Shown piece after piece: positions 23,099 through 33,000 of a DNA stretch of 33,198 bases. A program made the translations under genes and the position numbers. How positions within the stretch are numbered: the first letter of the stretch is position 1; each line of letters opens with the position of its first letter. The notes under the pieces were generated by a model. It was not told where the DNA came from. It made no database searches and was given only the letters and a program-made list of their open reading frames with translations. This stretch comes from Rhodobacteraceae bacterium CG17_big_fil_post_rev_8_21_14_2_50_63_15 (GTDB lineage: Bacteria; Pseudomonadota; Alphaproteobacteria; Rhodobacterales; Rhodobacteraceae), in the NCBI GenBank assembly GCA_002783205.1, contig PFEY01000083.1, positions 22,555-55,752 of the forward strand, read 5' to 3'.

Positions 23099-23986
23099 TC
23101 ACATTGACTGAAAATCGGCAAGCGCAGCCTTGAAGCGCGAAAGGTTCTTTTCCGTGTACTGGCGGTAATCAAAGTCGATTGCCGAGTGGATTTCCGACAC
23201 CATGCTCCACATCGTCTCGCGCAGGAGAGAGGCGCATTTCATGGCGTGATACTGATGATCGAGCTGATCGGTCAGGGGGCTTTCGAAGTAGTTCTCCAGA
23301 AGCCAGCGTTCCTGTGCCGGGCCGAGGTCGTTGTTCGAGGCCAGCCCCGCCAGATCGAACAGCGGCGCGTTGAAGCCGCCATATTCCCAGTCCAGCAGCC
23401 AGAGCCGCGTGCCGTCATCGAGAAAATTTGCCGCCAGCAGATCGTTATGGCCGAGAACGATCCGAACCGGGCCGACCGCCGCCTCCAGATACTCGGCGAT
23501 GCGCAGAAGATCGTCCAGCCTGGGCACATGGGCCGAGTTCGCCTCACGCAGCGTCGCCGCATAGTCACGCAGCACATGGAACACCCAGAAGCTCAGCACC
23601 GGGCCGCGCAGCTGGGCCATGGCATCGACATGGCAGCGCTTGAGCAGCGGCACGATGCGCCCGAGCATCTGATCCTGCCGCACGGCGGCCTCGTCGAGCG
23701 GCGTGCCATCGATATAGTCGAGCACCAGAATGCCCGGTTCGGCATGGACGATGCCCGGGGCGATACCCGCAGCCTGCGCCGCCCGGTGCACCCTCTGTTC
23801 GTTCGAGCGCAGGATCTGGTGCAAGAGGATATCCTCGCCCACCCGCACCACATAGCGTTTGCCCCGATCCATGAGGGAGACGTTGAAATTGGTGATGCCG
23901 CCGCCCAGCAGGGTGGCCTGCTCCGGCGCAGACCAGATCGAGAGCGAACAGGCCCGGTCAAGCGCGTCTTGTGCAGCGGTCGTCAT
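23099..23986 (-). CDS. Choline/aminoglycoside kinase-family phosphotransferase, 295 aa
   Basis: APH/choline-kinase-fold protein that would phosphorylate a small hydroxylated or amine substrate. Seen: GGGITNFNVSL at 28-38 (nucleotide-binding loop), YVVRVGEDI with a basic position for ATP, the catalytic HNDLLAANF at 180-188, and the metal-binding DWEYGGFNAPLFD at 199-211. This is the typical ChoK/LicA pattern. It sits between an ABC transporter and a demethylating flavoenzyme, overlapping the permease by 4 bases. The context points to a choline-like or betaine-related compound. Confidence 0.85.
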   Translation of the reverse strand: MTTAAQDALDRACSLSIWSAPEQATLLGGGITNFNVSLMDRGKRYVVRVGEDILLHQILRSNEQRVHRAAQAAGIAPGIVHAEPGILVLDYIDGTPLDEAAVRQDQMLGRIVPLLKRCHVDAMAQLRGPVLSFWVFHVLRDYAATLREANSAHVPRLDDLLRIAEYLEAAVGPVRIVLGHNDLLAANFLDDGTRLWLLDWEYGGFNAPLFDLAGLASNNDLGPAQERWLLENYFESPLTDQLDHQYHAMKCASLLRETMWSMVSEIHSAIDFDYRQYTEKNLSRFKAALADFQSM

Positions 23987-25992
23987 CCGTCAAGCCCCAT
24001 GTTGCGCCGGGCCCGTCTGGTCGTCGCGGTCAGGATACGATCGGCGATGATGGCGATGAAGGCGACCGCCAGACCCGCCACGATGCCCTGCCCCGTATTG
24101 GCCTTGGTCAGCGCGATATAGACCTCCTGACCGAGATCGCGGGTGCCCACGAGCGCGGTGATCACCAGCATCGACAGCGCCAGCATGATCGTCTGGTTGA
24201 GACCGAGCAGCAGTTCAGGGAAGGCCATCGGCAGCCGGATCCGCCAGAGCAGTTGCCGCGGTGTGCAGCCCGATACCATCCCCGCCTCGATCAGTTGCGG
24301 ATTGACATTGCGGATGCCATGCGCGGCATAGCGCACGGCGGGCGCCATGGCATAGAGCACCACCGCGATCATCGCCGAGAAATCGCCCACCCGGAACAGC
24401 ATCACCACCGGGATCAGATAGACGAAGCTGGGCAGGGTCTGAAGCGTGTCGATCAGCGAGCCGATCACCCGGTTGGCGGTGTCGTTGCGCGCGGCCAGGA
24501 TCCCCATCGGGATGCCGATGGCAGAGGCCACCAGAACCGAGGTGCCACAGAGATAGAGCGTGATCATCGCCTTGTCCCACAGACCCACCGCCGCGATCAA
24601 CGCGGTGAGACTGCCCGCCAGGGCCGCCAGCCCGATGCCGCCGACGCGCCAGCCGATCAGCGTGACGAGCATAATGCCCCAGGCCCAGGGGATGCCGGTA
24701 AAGAAGCGTTTCACCGGCAAGAGCAGATAGGTGAGGAAGGCGGTCTTGATCGCCTCGAAGGTATCAAAGAAATGGACGTTGATGTAGCCGATCACATCCG
24801 ACCAGAAGGTGCCGGTCGAGAGCGCGGCGGCCTCGGGAAAGGACTGGATGCCGGGCACCTGCGACGAGAGCAGATAGGTGACGACGGTGACGATCAGGAC
24901 GGTTGCACTCCACGGATGGCGCTGCACGATGTTGAGGTTGGGGTCCAGCCTGTAATCCCCGGCGACACGGGTCGCAAAGGCTTGACTCAGCCGGTCGAGC
25001 GCGATCGCCATGACCACGATGGCGACGCCGGCCTCGATCCCGCCGCCGATGTCGAGTCGCCGCAGCGCGCTCAGAACGTCGAACCCAAGCCCGCCCGCGC
25101 CGATCATCGAGGCGATGATGACCATGTTCAGCGTCAGCATGATGACCTGGTTCACCCCCACCATGAGCGTCGGGGCCGCCGTGGGAATGAGCACCTTCCA
25201 CATCAGCTGTCGCCTTGTGCAACCGACCATCACCCCGACATCCCGGATTTCGTCGGAAACGCCCCTGAGGGCCACAATCGTGACCCGAACCATCGGCGGC
25301 ATGGCGTAGATGATCGTCGCCACCAGAGCCGCCACCGGCCCGAAGCCAAAGAGAAACAGGATGGGCACGAGATAGGCAAAGACGGGCACGGTCTGCATGA
25401 GGTCCAGCACCGGCCGGATCAGCGCCTCGAACGCCGGGGCGCGATAGGCCAGAACCCCGAGAAGAAGGCCTCCCACGGCCCCAAACGGGACCGCAATCAG
25501 GACCGAGGCCAGCGTGACCATGGCGCTGTCCCATTGTCCGAACACCGCGAGATAGAGAAAACAGCCACCCACCAGCGCGGCCAGCTTCCAGTCGCGCACA
25601 AAATGCCCGAAGGCCGTCACCATCACCACGATCGCGATCCAGCTCAGCGATGGCCCGATCTCCACCGCCTGATTTCCCAAACCGACTGAGAAGCCGTCGA
25701 TCAGCAGATTGCGCACAAGATCATAGGGTAACTCGATCACGGAGGCGACAAAGCGCGTCACGTCGCGAAACGAAAACAGGCCGAAATGCGCGTCCTCGAC
25801 CAGCCATTGCATGAAACCGCTGATCCGACGCTCTACGGGGAGTTGCCAGGCCGCGGGATATTTCACGATCCAGCGGGCCTCGAGGATCCTCGACAGGTCG
25901 AGGGCATGGCGCGACAGCAGCCATGTGGTGCCGAAGAGCAGGATCCAGAACACCCCCGACCGGCCCGGGATCAGGCGATGCAGGCGGCTCAT
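23983..25992 (-). CDS. Fused double permease of a ProU-type ABC transporter, 669 aa
   Basis: This is the inner-membrane part of an osmolyte (glycine betaine/choline-type) importer. Seen: two copies of the binding-protein-dependent transport domain in one chain, at about 130-350 and 440-665. Each has the coupling-loop pattern: GVMVGCTRRQLMWKVLIPTA in the first half and AGMVSGCTPRQLLWRIRLPM in the second. Each also has the LDLMQTVPVFAYLVPILFLF / DTLQTLPSFVYLIPVVMLF helix. ProW normally has one such domain and works as a dimer, so this fusion is a built-in heterodimer. It overlaps the ATPase gene and the kinase gene by 4 bases each. Confidence 0.88.
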   Translation of the reverse strand: MSRLHRLIPGRSGVFWILLFGTTWLLSRHALDLSRILEARWIVKYPAAWQLPVERRISGFMQWLVEDAHFGLFSFRDVTRFVASVIELPYDLVRNLLIDGFSVGLGNQAVEIGPSLSWIAIVVMVTAFGHFVRDWKLAALVGGCFLYLAVFGQWDSAMVTLASVLIAVPFGAVGGLLLGVLAYRAPAFEALIRPVLDLMQTVPVFAYLVPILFLFGFGPVAALVATIIYAMPPMVRVTIVALRGVSDEIRDVGVMVGCTRRQLMWKVLIPTAAPTLMVGVNQVIMLTLNMVIIASMIGAGGLGFDVLSALRRLDIGGGIEAGVAIVVMAIALDRLSQAFATRVAGDYRLDPNLNIVQRHPWSATVLIVTVVTYLLSSQVPGIQSFPEAAALSTGTFWSDVIGYINVHFFDTFEAIKTAFLTYLLLPVKRFFTGIPWAWGIMLVTLIGWRVGGIGLAALAGSLTALIAAVGLWDKAMITLYLCGTSVLVASAIGIPMGILAARNDTANRVIGSLIDTLQTLPSFVYLIPVVMLFRVGDFSAMIAVVLYAMAPAVRYAAHGIRNVNPQLIEAGMVSGCTPRQLLWRIRLPMAFPELLLGLNQTIMLALSMLVITALVGTRDLGQEVYIALTKANTGQGIVAGLAVAFIAIIADRILTATTRRARRNMGLDG

Positions 25993-27020
25993 CGCGTGAT
26001 CCCTCGCCCGATCAGAACGTCGATGACCGCCTGCCGTCCGACATGGCCGACGACCTCGCCCGCCTCGGTGAGGACGCGGTAAGGCAGCGCGCTCGATTCG
26101 ATCCGGTCGGCCACGGTCTCGATCCGCTCGCTCACCAGAAGATCCCCGGCTGTTGCCCCTTCCGGGACGCCCGGCGTCATCACGCTGCGCAGCGACAGCA
26201 CCTTGGCGCGCGGGATATGGCGGGTGAAGTCCTCGACATAGGCGGTGGCGGGATGGAGCACCAGCTCTTCGGGCGTGGCCACTTGAACGATCGCACCGTC
26301 CTTCATCACCGCGATCCGGTCGGCGAGCCGGATGGCCTCGTCAAAGTCATGCGTGATGAACACGATCGTCTTGTGCAAGAGGCCCTGAAGCCTGAGAAAT
26401 TCATCCTGCATCTCGCGCCGGATCAGCGGGTCGAGCGCCGAGAAAGGTTCGTCGAGAAACCACAGGTCGGGCTCGACCGCGAGCGAGCGGGCGATGCCGA
26501 CGCGCTGCTGCTGCCCGCCCGAAAGCTGGCGGGGAAAATATGCCTCGCGCCCCTTGAGGCCGACCAGTTCGATCATCTCTCTCGCGCGCGCCTCGCGTTC
26601 TGCCTGCGGCATACCCTGGACTTCCAGCGGAAAGGCGGCATTTTGCAGGACCGTGAGATGTGGCAAGAGGGCAAAATGCTGAAACACCATGCCCATCTTC
26701 TTGCGGCGAATTGCGATCATTTCGCGGTCGGTCATCGCCAGCAGGTTCCTGCCCTCGAACAGGATTTCTCCTCCGGTGGGTTCGATCAGGCGCGACAGAC
26801 ACCGCACCAGCGTCGATTTGCCCGATCCCGACAGGCCCATGATGACGAAGATCTCGCCCTGCCGGATCTGCACGTTGACCGCGCGCACCGCCCCGATCAG
26901 CCCGTGCGCCGCCAGATCCTCGGCGGACAACCGGTTGCCATGGCTCTTGAAGAGATCGTCCGCACGCGCCCCATAGATCTTCCAGACCTCCCGACAGTCC
27001 AGCAGGATAGAATGTTCCAT
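25989..27020 (-). CDS. ProV-like ABC transporter ATPase, 343 aa
   Basis: Energises import through the double permease. Seen: the ProV-type N-terminal extension with VWKIYGARADDLF, Walker A GLSGSGKST at 62-70, the Q-loop VFQHFALLPHLTVL, the signature LSGGQQQR at 166-173, the Walker B and following Glu in DLWFLDEP, and the H-loop FITHDFDEA. A C-terminal part of about 75 residues (SVMTPGVPEGATAGDLL...EVVGHVGRQAVIDVL) resembles a single CBS-like domain; ProV uses CBS domains to sense ionic strength. It overlaps the permease by 4 bases. Confidence 0.9.
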   Translation of the reverse strand: MEHSILLDCREVWKIYGARADDLFKSHGNRLSAEDLAAHGLIGAVRAVNVQIRQGEIFVIMGLSGSGKSTLVRCLSRLIEPTGGEILFEGRNLLAMTDREMIAIRRKKMGMVFQHFALLPHLTVLQNAAFPLEVQGMPQAEREARAREMIELVGLKGREAYFPRQLSGGQQQRVGIARSLAVEPDLWFLDEPFSALDPLIRREMQDEFLRLQGLLHKTIVFITHDFDEAIRLADRIAVMKDGAIVQVATPEELVLHPATAYVEDFTRHIPRAKVLSLRSVMTPGVPEGATAGDLLVSERIETVADRIESSALPYRVLTEAGEVVGHVGRQAVIDVLIGRGITR

Positions 27021-27094
27021 ATCGTCCTCGGGTGCGGCAGCCTGGACCGCCCCGCGATCGGAACGGTTTGCGTGACGGTGGGGGAAAACGGCGG

Positions 27095-27118
27095 GGGGCG
27101 GCCGATGGTCGCCGCCCC
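27095..27118 (-). terminator. Hairpin between the binding-protein and ATPase genes
   Basis: On the minus strand GGGGCGGC and GCCGCCCC form a perfect 8-bp stem with an 8-base loop, about 16 bases after the binding-protein stop. A short T-run follows a little later. Such hairpins commonly stop part of the transcripts or protect the upstream mRNA, so that the binding protein is made in excess of the membrane parts. Confidence 0.5.
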
Positions 27119-27133
27119 GAACCCTTCAGCCGG

Positions 27134-28078
27134 TCAGTTGGCGATCCAGCCGGACCAGACATCCTTGTTGTCCGCCAGCCAGGCATCCGTCACCTCTTCA
27201 ACGGATTTGCCATTGAGATCGACATCCGCGACCATCGCACCCATTTCCTCGTTGCTGATCGTGAAGGCCGTGATGGCCTTTGCGGCGCCGGGCCACTTTT
27301 CGGCTACGCCGGACCACGCGACCTTCCAGATCGGCCCGGTCGGCTTGCCGCAGTCATAGGCCAGTGACGGGTTGAGGCCGACAGACGGATCCTGATAGCA
27401 TTCTGGCGAGTAGGGCGGAAATTTCACGAAACTACCCGCGTATTTTGTCGGTGCCCAGTGTGGTGCATAAATCCAGAGCACGATCGGGGCCTTGCGCTGA
27501 TAGGCGCTTTCCAGTTCGGCGAAGAGCGCGGCATCGGTGCCCGCATGGACCACTTCGAAATCCATGTCGAGCGCCTCGACGCGCTCGTCATCAAAGCCTC
27601 CCCAAGTCACCGGCCCGCCAAGGTAACGGCCCTTTGGCGCGGTTTCCGGGGTTGCGAATTCCGCGGCGCAGGCGTTCAGCGCCTGCCAGTCCGGCAGGCC
27701 GGGGCAGACCTCCTCCATATAGGCGGGATACCACCATTCCTCGATCGCATTCATGCCGGTTTCGCCCATGTTCACGACGTTGCCGGTCGCGGTGGCCTCA
27801 TCCATCGCCTCGCGGCCGGTGGTCTCCCACATCTCCATCGCCACATGCAGATCGCCGGTTTTCAGACCTGCAAATTGCGCGATGTAATCGGCCTGCACGT
27901 ATTCGACGTTGTATCCGGCACTGGCCAGAACCTTGCCCATGATCGTCGTGGTCAGAAACTGGCCCGTCCAGTCATGCAGCGTCAGCTTGATCGGCTCTTG
28001 AGACTCGGCTTCGGCCAACGCTGCACCTGACAGGCCGAGCCCGACCAGAACCGCCGCGACAAAAGATCTATACCGCAT
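27134..28078 (-). CDS. ProX-like substrate-binding protein, 314 aa
   Basis: Periplasmic binding protein of the OpuAC type, delivering a quaternary-amine-like ligand to the transporter. Seen: a signal peptide (MRYRSFVAAVLVGLGLSG, AxA site in ALA near residue 22), KLTLHDWTGQFLTTTI, the hinge region DLHVAMEMWE, and many Trp residues (EEWWYPAYM, VTWGGFDDE, WIYAPHWAPTKY) of the kind that form the aromatic cage around trimethylammonium groups. Two Cys pairs probably form disulfides. The start is the ATG at 28078, after GGGGG; the longer in-frame reading runs through the tandem repeats of the leader. Confidence 0.88.
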   Translation of the reverse strand: MRYRSFVAAVLVGLGLSGAALAEAESQEPIKLTLHDWTGQFLTTTIMGKVLASAGYNVEYVQADYIAQFAGLKTGDLHVAMEMWETTGREAMDEATATGNVVNMGETGMNAIEEWWYPAYMEEVCPGLPDWQALNACAAEFATPETAPKGRYLGGPVTWGGFDDERVEALDMDFEVVHAGTDAALFAELESAYQRKAPIVLWIYAPHWAPTKYAGSFVKFPPYSPECYQDPSVGLNPSLAYDCGKPTGPIWKVAWSGVAEKWPGAAKAITAFTISNEEMGAMVADVDLNGKSVEEVTDAWLADNKDVWSGWIAN

Positions 28079-28087
28079 TTTTTTACC

Positions 28088-28132
28088 CCCTGTGTTTTCG
28101 TTCCCTGTGTTTTCGTTCCCTGTGTTTTCGAT
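28088..28132. repeat. Three tandem 15-bp repeats in the leader of the binding-protein gene
   Basis: CCCTGTGTTTTCGTT occurs three times head to tail (28088-28102, 28103-28117, 28118-28132; the last copy ends in AT). TGTTTTCG in each copy recurs as TGCTTTCG at 28138-28145, 17 bases on. The array lies between the predicted promoter and the start codon. It may be a binding array for the divergent DeoR regulator, or a variable-number repeat. Confidence 0.85.
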
Positions 28133-28159
28133 TTCAGTGCTTTCGCGTCGGTCGTTCAA
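28131..28159 (-). promoter_or_regulatory. Candidate promoter of the ABC transporter and demethylase operon
   Basis: On the minus strand TTGAAC (28159-28154) and TGAAAT (28136-28131) are 17 bases apart, each four of six to the sigma-70 consensus. The start would be near 28124, within the tandem repeats, which fits control at this point. Confidence 0.4.
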
Positions 28160-28322
28160 TCATTTTCACTGTCAGTCGAATCGTCGGCCGTTTGAGAAGA
28201 AGGGTCGAACAGCTTGCGGCATTTTGCAACATAGGATTTTGGATTACCGTCATTTCATGTGGACATTTGATGGATAGTGTGGCTTTTTGCTGAAAATCCA
28301 ACGGTTCCTTGTGGACTTGCAC

Positions 28323-29129
28323 ATGCATGATGACTTGAGCACCCTGCCCCCCGACGCCAGACTGCGCCCGACCTCTCACCGCGGCGCGGAAATCCTCGAT
28401 CTTGTCACGCGGGCCGGCGGCACCATGCGGATTCATTCGATTGCCGAGGCGCTGGACGTGTCCGAAGAAACCGTGCGGCGCAACGTGCGGCGGCTGTCCG
28501 ACGACGGGCTGGTCCACAAGGTGCATGGTGGCGTGCTGCTGCAATACGGATCGACCGAGTTGAGCTTTGCGCAGCGGATGGGAGAAAACCCGCTGGCCAA
28601 GCAACGCATCGCGGCCCATGTCGCCGGGCTGGTCAGCAATGGCAGTTCGCTGTTTCTCGACATCGGATCGACCACGGCCTTTATCGCCGAGGCCCTCAAG
28701 AACCATCAGGAACTGCTTGTCGTGACCAATTCGGTGGCCGTGGCGCACAGTCTGGCGGCCCGCAACAACAACCGGGTCTTTATGCCGGGCGGCGAGTTGC
28801 GCAGCCATGACGGTGGTATTTTCGGATCTCACGTGCTTGAATTCATTCAGGAGTTCCGCACGGATTTCGCCATTCTATCGACCGCAGCGATCAATGCGCG
28901 GCACGGGTTCATGCTCTTTGATCTGGAGGAGGCGCGGTATTCGCGCGCCATCATGACCAATGCCGCAACCCGGATCGTCGCGGCGGACACCTCCAAGTTC
29001 GGTCGCTCCGCGCCGATTGCCCTTGATGCGCCATCGGCGGTTGATCTGCTGATTACCAATGCGCGACCGCCAAAGGACATCGAGGATGCCGCCCGGATCT
29101 GGGGCACTGAAATCGTCATCGCCAGTTAG
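28323..29129 (+). CDS. DeoR-family transcriptional regulator, 268 aa
   Basis: DeoR-type regulators bind DNA through an N-terminal helix-turn-helix and respond to a phosphorylated sugar or related ligand through the C-terminal isomerase-like domain. Seen: the HTH at about 37-66 (IHSIAEALDVSEETVRRNVR then RLSDDGLVHKVHGG), and a DeoRC domain with FLDIGSTTAFIAEAL, LLVVTNSVAVAHSLA, FMPGGELRSHDGGIFG and AADTSKFGR. The start is placed at the ATG at 28323; a TTG at 28287 would add 12 residues. It is divergent from the transporter operon and is likely its regulator. The stop lies 15 bases before the phosphatase gene. Confidence 0.88.
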   Translation: MHDDLSTLPPDARLRPTSHRGAEILDLVTRAGGTMRIHSIAEALDVSEETVRRNVRRLSDDGLVHKVHGGVLLQYGSTELSFAQRMGENPLAKQRIAAHVAGLVSNGSSLFLDIGSTTAFIAEALKNHQELLVVTNSVAVAHSLAARNNNRVFMPGGELRSHDGGIFGSHVLEFIQEFRTDFAILSTAAINARHGFMLFDLEEARYSRAIMTNAATRIVAADTSKFGRSAPIALDAPSAVDLLITNARPPKDIEDAARIWGTEIVIAS

Positions 29130-29144
29130 CCAGGGACCAGCGCC

Positions 29145-29924
29145 ATGCACCGTGCCTCCGATCTGCAAAGCCGCCTCGACATCGCGCTCGACATCGCGAG
29201 GGTGGCAGGCGAGGTTGCGCTGCGCCACTTCAACAGCGCGCTGAGCATCACCCTCAAGGACGACGCGAGCCCCGTCACCATCGCGGACCAGGAGACCGAG
29301 CGCGAGATCCGCAACCGGTTGCAGAGCGTGTTCCCGCAGGACGGGATCTATGGCGAGGAATACGGTGGCGAGGGGCTCGAGCGCGACACCGTGTGGGTGA
29401 TCGACCCGATCGACGGCACCCGCTCCTTTATCGCCGGGGTGCCGCTCTTTGGTCTGCTGATGGCGATGATGCGCGGGGGGGAGGCGCAGATCGGGATCTG
29501 TCGCCTGCCGGCGCTGGATCAGGTCTATGCCGCCGCGAGGGGCTGCGGCGCAACGCTCAATGGTCGGCGCATTTCGGCATCCGGCCAGACCGAACTGAGC
29601 CGGGCCATGCTGTTCATCAATGAAGGCGAAAAGATCTATGCCAGCCATCCGCGTGTCTTTGACCGGCTTCTCAGCGCGGGGGGCTTGAGACGCCTGTCCT
29701 ACGATTGCCAGCCGCATGCCCTGGTCGCGGCGGGACAGGTCGATGCGGTGGTGGATTGCGGGCTCAAACCCTATGACTATCTGCCGATGGTGGCCATCGT
29801 GCAGGAGGCGGGCGGCGTGATAACCGACTGGACCGGCGCGGCGCTGGATTTCGGATCTGACGGGCGCGTCGTCACCGCCGCCACACCGGAGCTTCATGCC
29901 GCGCTTCTGGAACTGCTCGGCTGA
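29145..29924 (+). CDS. Inositol-monophosphatase-family phosphatase (HisN-like), 259 aa
   Basis: Mg2+-dependent phosphomonoesterase. Seen: SPVTIADQETEREIR (metal-site Asp48 region), GIYGEEYG with Glu71/Glu72, and WVIDPIDGTRSFIAG with Asp87 and Asp90, the family metal-binding signature. The closing GLKPYDYLPMVAIVQEAGG carries the last metal ligand, Asp. The DGTRSF form is common in histidinol-phosphate phosphatases (HisN), but here the gene follows a DeoR regulator beside an amine-uptake locus. It may act on the product of the kinase-like enzyme across the divergent promoter. It begins 15 bases after the regulator. Confidence 0.85.
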   Translation: MHRASDLQSRLDIALDIARVAGEVALRHFNSALSITLKDDASPVTIADQETEREIRNRLQSVFPQDGIYGEEYGGEGLERDTVWVIDPIDGTRSFIAGVPLFGLLMAMMRGGEAQIGICRLPALDQVYAAARGCGATLNGRRISASGQTELSRAMLFINEGEKIYASHPRVFDRLLSAGGLRRLSYDCQPHALVAAGQVDAVVDCGLKPYDYLPMVAIVQEAGGVITDWTGAALDFGSDGRVVTAATPELHAALLELLG

Positions 29925-29986
29925 ATGGCTTCAGCGCCTGCGCCTGGGCGCTGTTCACAACCGCCGGTTCCCCACCCTCAACAGCG

Positions 29987-30014
29987 AAAGGCCCCACCAT
30001 CGGCGGGGCCCTTT
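29987..30014. terminator. Bidirectional terminator between the phosphatase and rpoC
   Basis: AAAGGCCCC and GGGGCCCTTT pair into a GC-rich hairpin with A residues on one side and T residues on the other, so it can end both the plus-strand phosphatase transcript and the minus-strand rpoC transcript. It lies 20 bases past the rpoC stop. Confidence 0.75.
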
Positions 30015-30033
30015 ATACCGTCTGAACAGGGGC

Positions 30034-33000
30034 TCAGTCGTCCGTGTGTTCGATCGTATCAACCAATGTATCGAACACTTTAGCGTCGCTCGCACCCTCG
30101 GTCATGATCGGTGCAGCGAGGGCCGCAGCAGCAGCGGCCTCGTCCCGTCGCGCCTCGATCACGATGCTGTCGCGCGCCTGTGCGATGCGGCGCATTTCCT
30201 GCGTCGCCCCGCCGGTGCCCGCCGGAATGAGACGCCCGACGATGACGTTTTCCTTGAGCCCGACCAGCTTGTCACGCTTGCCCTGCACCGCAGCCTCGGT
30301 CAGCACCCGCGTGGTTTCCTGGAAGGACGCAGCCGAGATGAACGAGCGGGTTTGCAGGCTGGCCTTGGTGATCCCCAGAAGGATCGGCTCGCCCTGCGAC
30401 GGGCGACCACCCTTGGCGATGGCCTTTTCATTTGCCTCGTCAAACTCGATCTTGTCGACATGCTCGCCTTTCAGGAGCGTGGTGTCGCCACTGTCCTGAA
30501 TCTCCCATTTCTGGAGCATCTGGCGCACGATCACCTCGATGTGCTTGTCGTTGATCTTCACGCCTTGCAGGCGGTAAACCTCCTGCACCTCGTCGATCAT
30601 GTAATTGGCCAGCGCCTCGACCCCCATGATGGCGAGAATGTCATGCGGCGCGGGATTGCCGTCCATGATGTAATCGCCCTTCTGGATGTAGTCGCCTTCC
30701 TGCACCGGAATATGCTTGCCCTTGGGCACCATGTATTCGACCGGCTCAAGGCTCTCGTCGATGGGTTCGATGGTGATGCGACGCTTGTTCTTGTAGTCGC
30801 GCCCGAACCGCACATGGCCATCGATTTCGGCGATGATCGCGTGATCCTTGGGACGCCGCGCCTCAAAGAGTTCCGCCACCCGTGGCAGACCACCGGTGAT
30901 GTCCTTGGTCTTGCCGCCCTCGCGCGGGATCCGCGCGATGACGTCACCGGCGTGAACGTCCTGGCCCTCCTCGATTGACAGGATGGCATCCACCGACATC
31001 GGGTAGGTCACGGGATTGCCGGCATCGTTGCGCAACGGTTCACCCGCGTCGTCCACGATGAACACCTCGGGCTTGAGTTCGTTGCCGCGCGGCGCCGCAC
31101 GCCAGTCGGTCACGATTTTCTGGGTCATGCCGGTGGCATCGTCGGTCACGTCGCGCACCGAAATGCCGCGGACCAGATCGACGAATTTCGCCGTCCCGGC
31201 CTTTTCGGCAAGGATCGGTAGCGTATAGGGATCCCACTCGAAGAGCTTCTGACCGCGAACGACCTTGTCACCCTCCTTGACATGGAGCCTGGTGCCATAG
31301 CCGACCTTGTGGCTGGCCAGTTCGATCCCCTTGTCGCCCATGATCCGCAGCTTCATGTTGCGGCCCATGACCAGGGTATCGCCATTGGCATTCTCAACCG
31401 TCTGCGGCTGATCATAGGTGATCGTCCCCTCCTGGCTTGCCTCAAGGAAGGATTGCTGCCCGCCTTGCGCCACACCGCCGATGTGGAAGGTCCGCATCGT
31501 CAACTGGGTGCCCGGCTCGCCGATCGATTGCGCGGCGATGATCCCCACCGCCTCGCCGATATTGACCATCGTGCCGCGCGCCAGATCGCGGCCATAGCAG
31601 GTGGCGCAGACGCCATCCTCGGCCTCGCAGGTCAGTGGCGACCGCAGGCGCACGGTCTGCACAGCCGCATCCTGCATCGCATCGGCCATCCGTTCATCGA
31701 TCAACTGGCCCTTGCGCACCAGAACCGTATCGGTGAGCGGATCGACGATATCCTCGGCTGCGACGCGGCCAAGGCTGCGTTCGGCCAGCGACGCTACGAT
31801 CTCGCCATCATTGACAGCGGCCTCGACCGTCACGGCACGTTCGGTGCCGCAATCATGCTGGCGCACGATGCAGTCCTGCGCCACATCCACCAGACGGCGG
31901 GTCAGATACCCGGAGTTGGCGGTCTTGAGGGCGGTATCGGACAGACCCTTGCGCGCCCCGTGCGTCGAGTTGAAGTATTCGAGAACGGTCAGGCCTTCCT
32001 TGAAGTTCGAGATGATCGGGGTCTCGATGATGTCGCCGTTCGGCTTGGCCATCAGGCCCCGCATCCCGCCCAGCTGTTTCATCTGCGTGACCGAACCGCG
32101 CGCGCCGGAATGCGCCATCATGTAGACGCTGTTGGGTTCCTGAACGGCACCGTTCTCGTCGCGCACATCGGCCGAGATGGCGGCCATCATCGCCTCTGTC
32201 ACCTGATCGTTGCACTTGGACCAGGCATCGACCACCTTGTTGTATTTTTCGCCCTGGGTAATCAGGCCATCCATGTATTGCTGCTCGAAGGCCTTGACCT
32301 GAGCGCGGGTCTCATCGACGATCTCCCACTTGTTGTCGGGGACCACCATATCGTCCTTGCCGAACGAAATGCCGGCCTTGAACGCCTCGCGGAAACCGAG
32401 GGTCATGATCTGGTCGCAGAAGATGACGCTCTCTTTCTGACCACAGTAGCGATAGACCGTGTCGATCACCTGCTGCACCTCTTTCTTGCGCAAGAGGCGG
32501 TTGACCAGGCTGAACGGGGCCTTGGCATTTTGCGGCAGGAGCGCGCCCAGACGCGCCCGGCCCGGTGTGGTTTCGACCCGCACCATCACCTCGTTACCGG
32601 TCTCGTCGATCTGCGGCACGCGCACGGTGATCCGGGAATGAAGATGAACCTCGCCGGCGTCGAGCGCATGCTGAACCTCGTTGATCGAGGAGAACACCAT
32701 GCCCTCGCCGATCATGCCCTCGCGCTGGAGCGTCACGTAGTAAAGACCAAGGATCATGTCCTGCGACGGCACGATGATCGGCGCCCCGTTTGCAGGCGAC
32801 AGAACGTTGTTGGTGGACATCATCAGCACCCGCGCCTCGAGTTGCGCCTCGAGGCTGAGCGGCACGTGCACGGCCATCTGGTCGCCGTCGAAATCGGCGT
32901 TGAAGGCGGCGCAGACCAGCGGGTGAAGCTGGATCGCCTTGCCCTCGATCAGCACCGGCTCGAACGCCTGGATCCCCAGACGGTGGAGCGTCGGTGCCCG

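Noticed and set aside
23971-25689. Plus-strand open frame rich in His, Asp and Gln opposite the permease
   Set aside because: The composition is what a hydrophobic membrane protein gives when read on the opposite strand.
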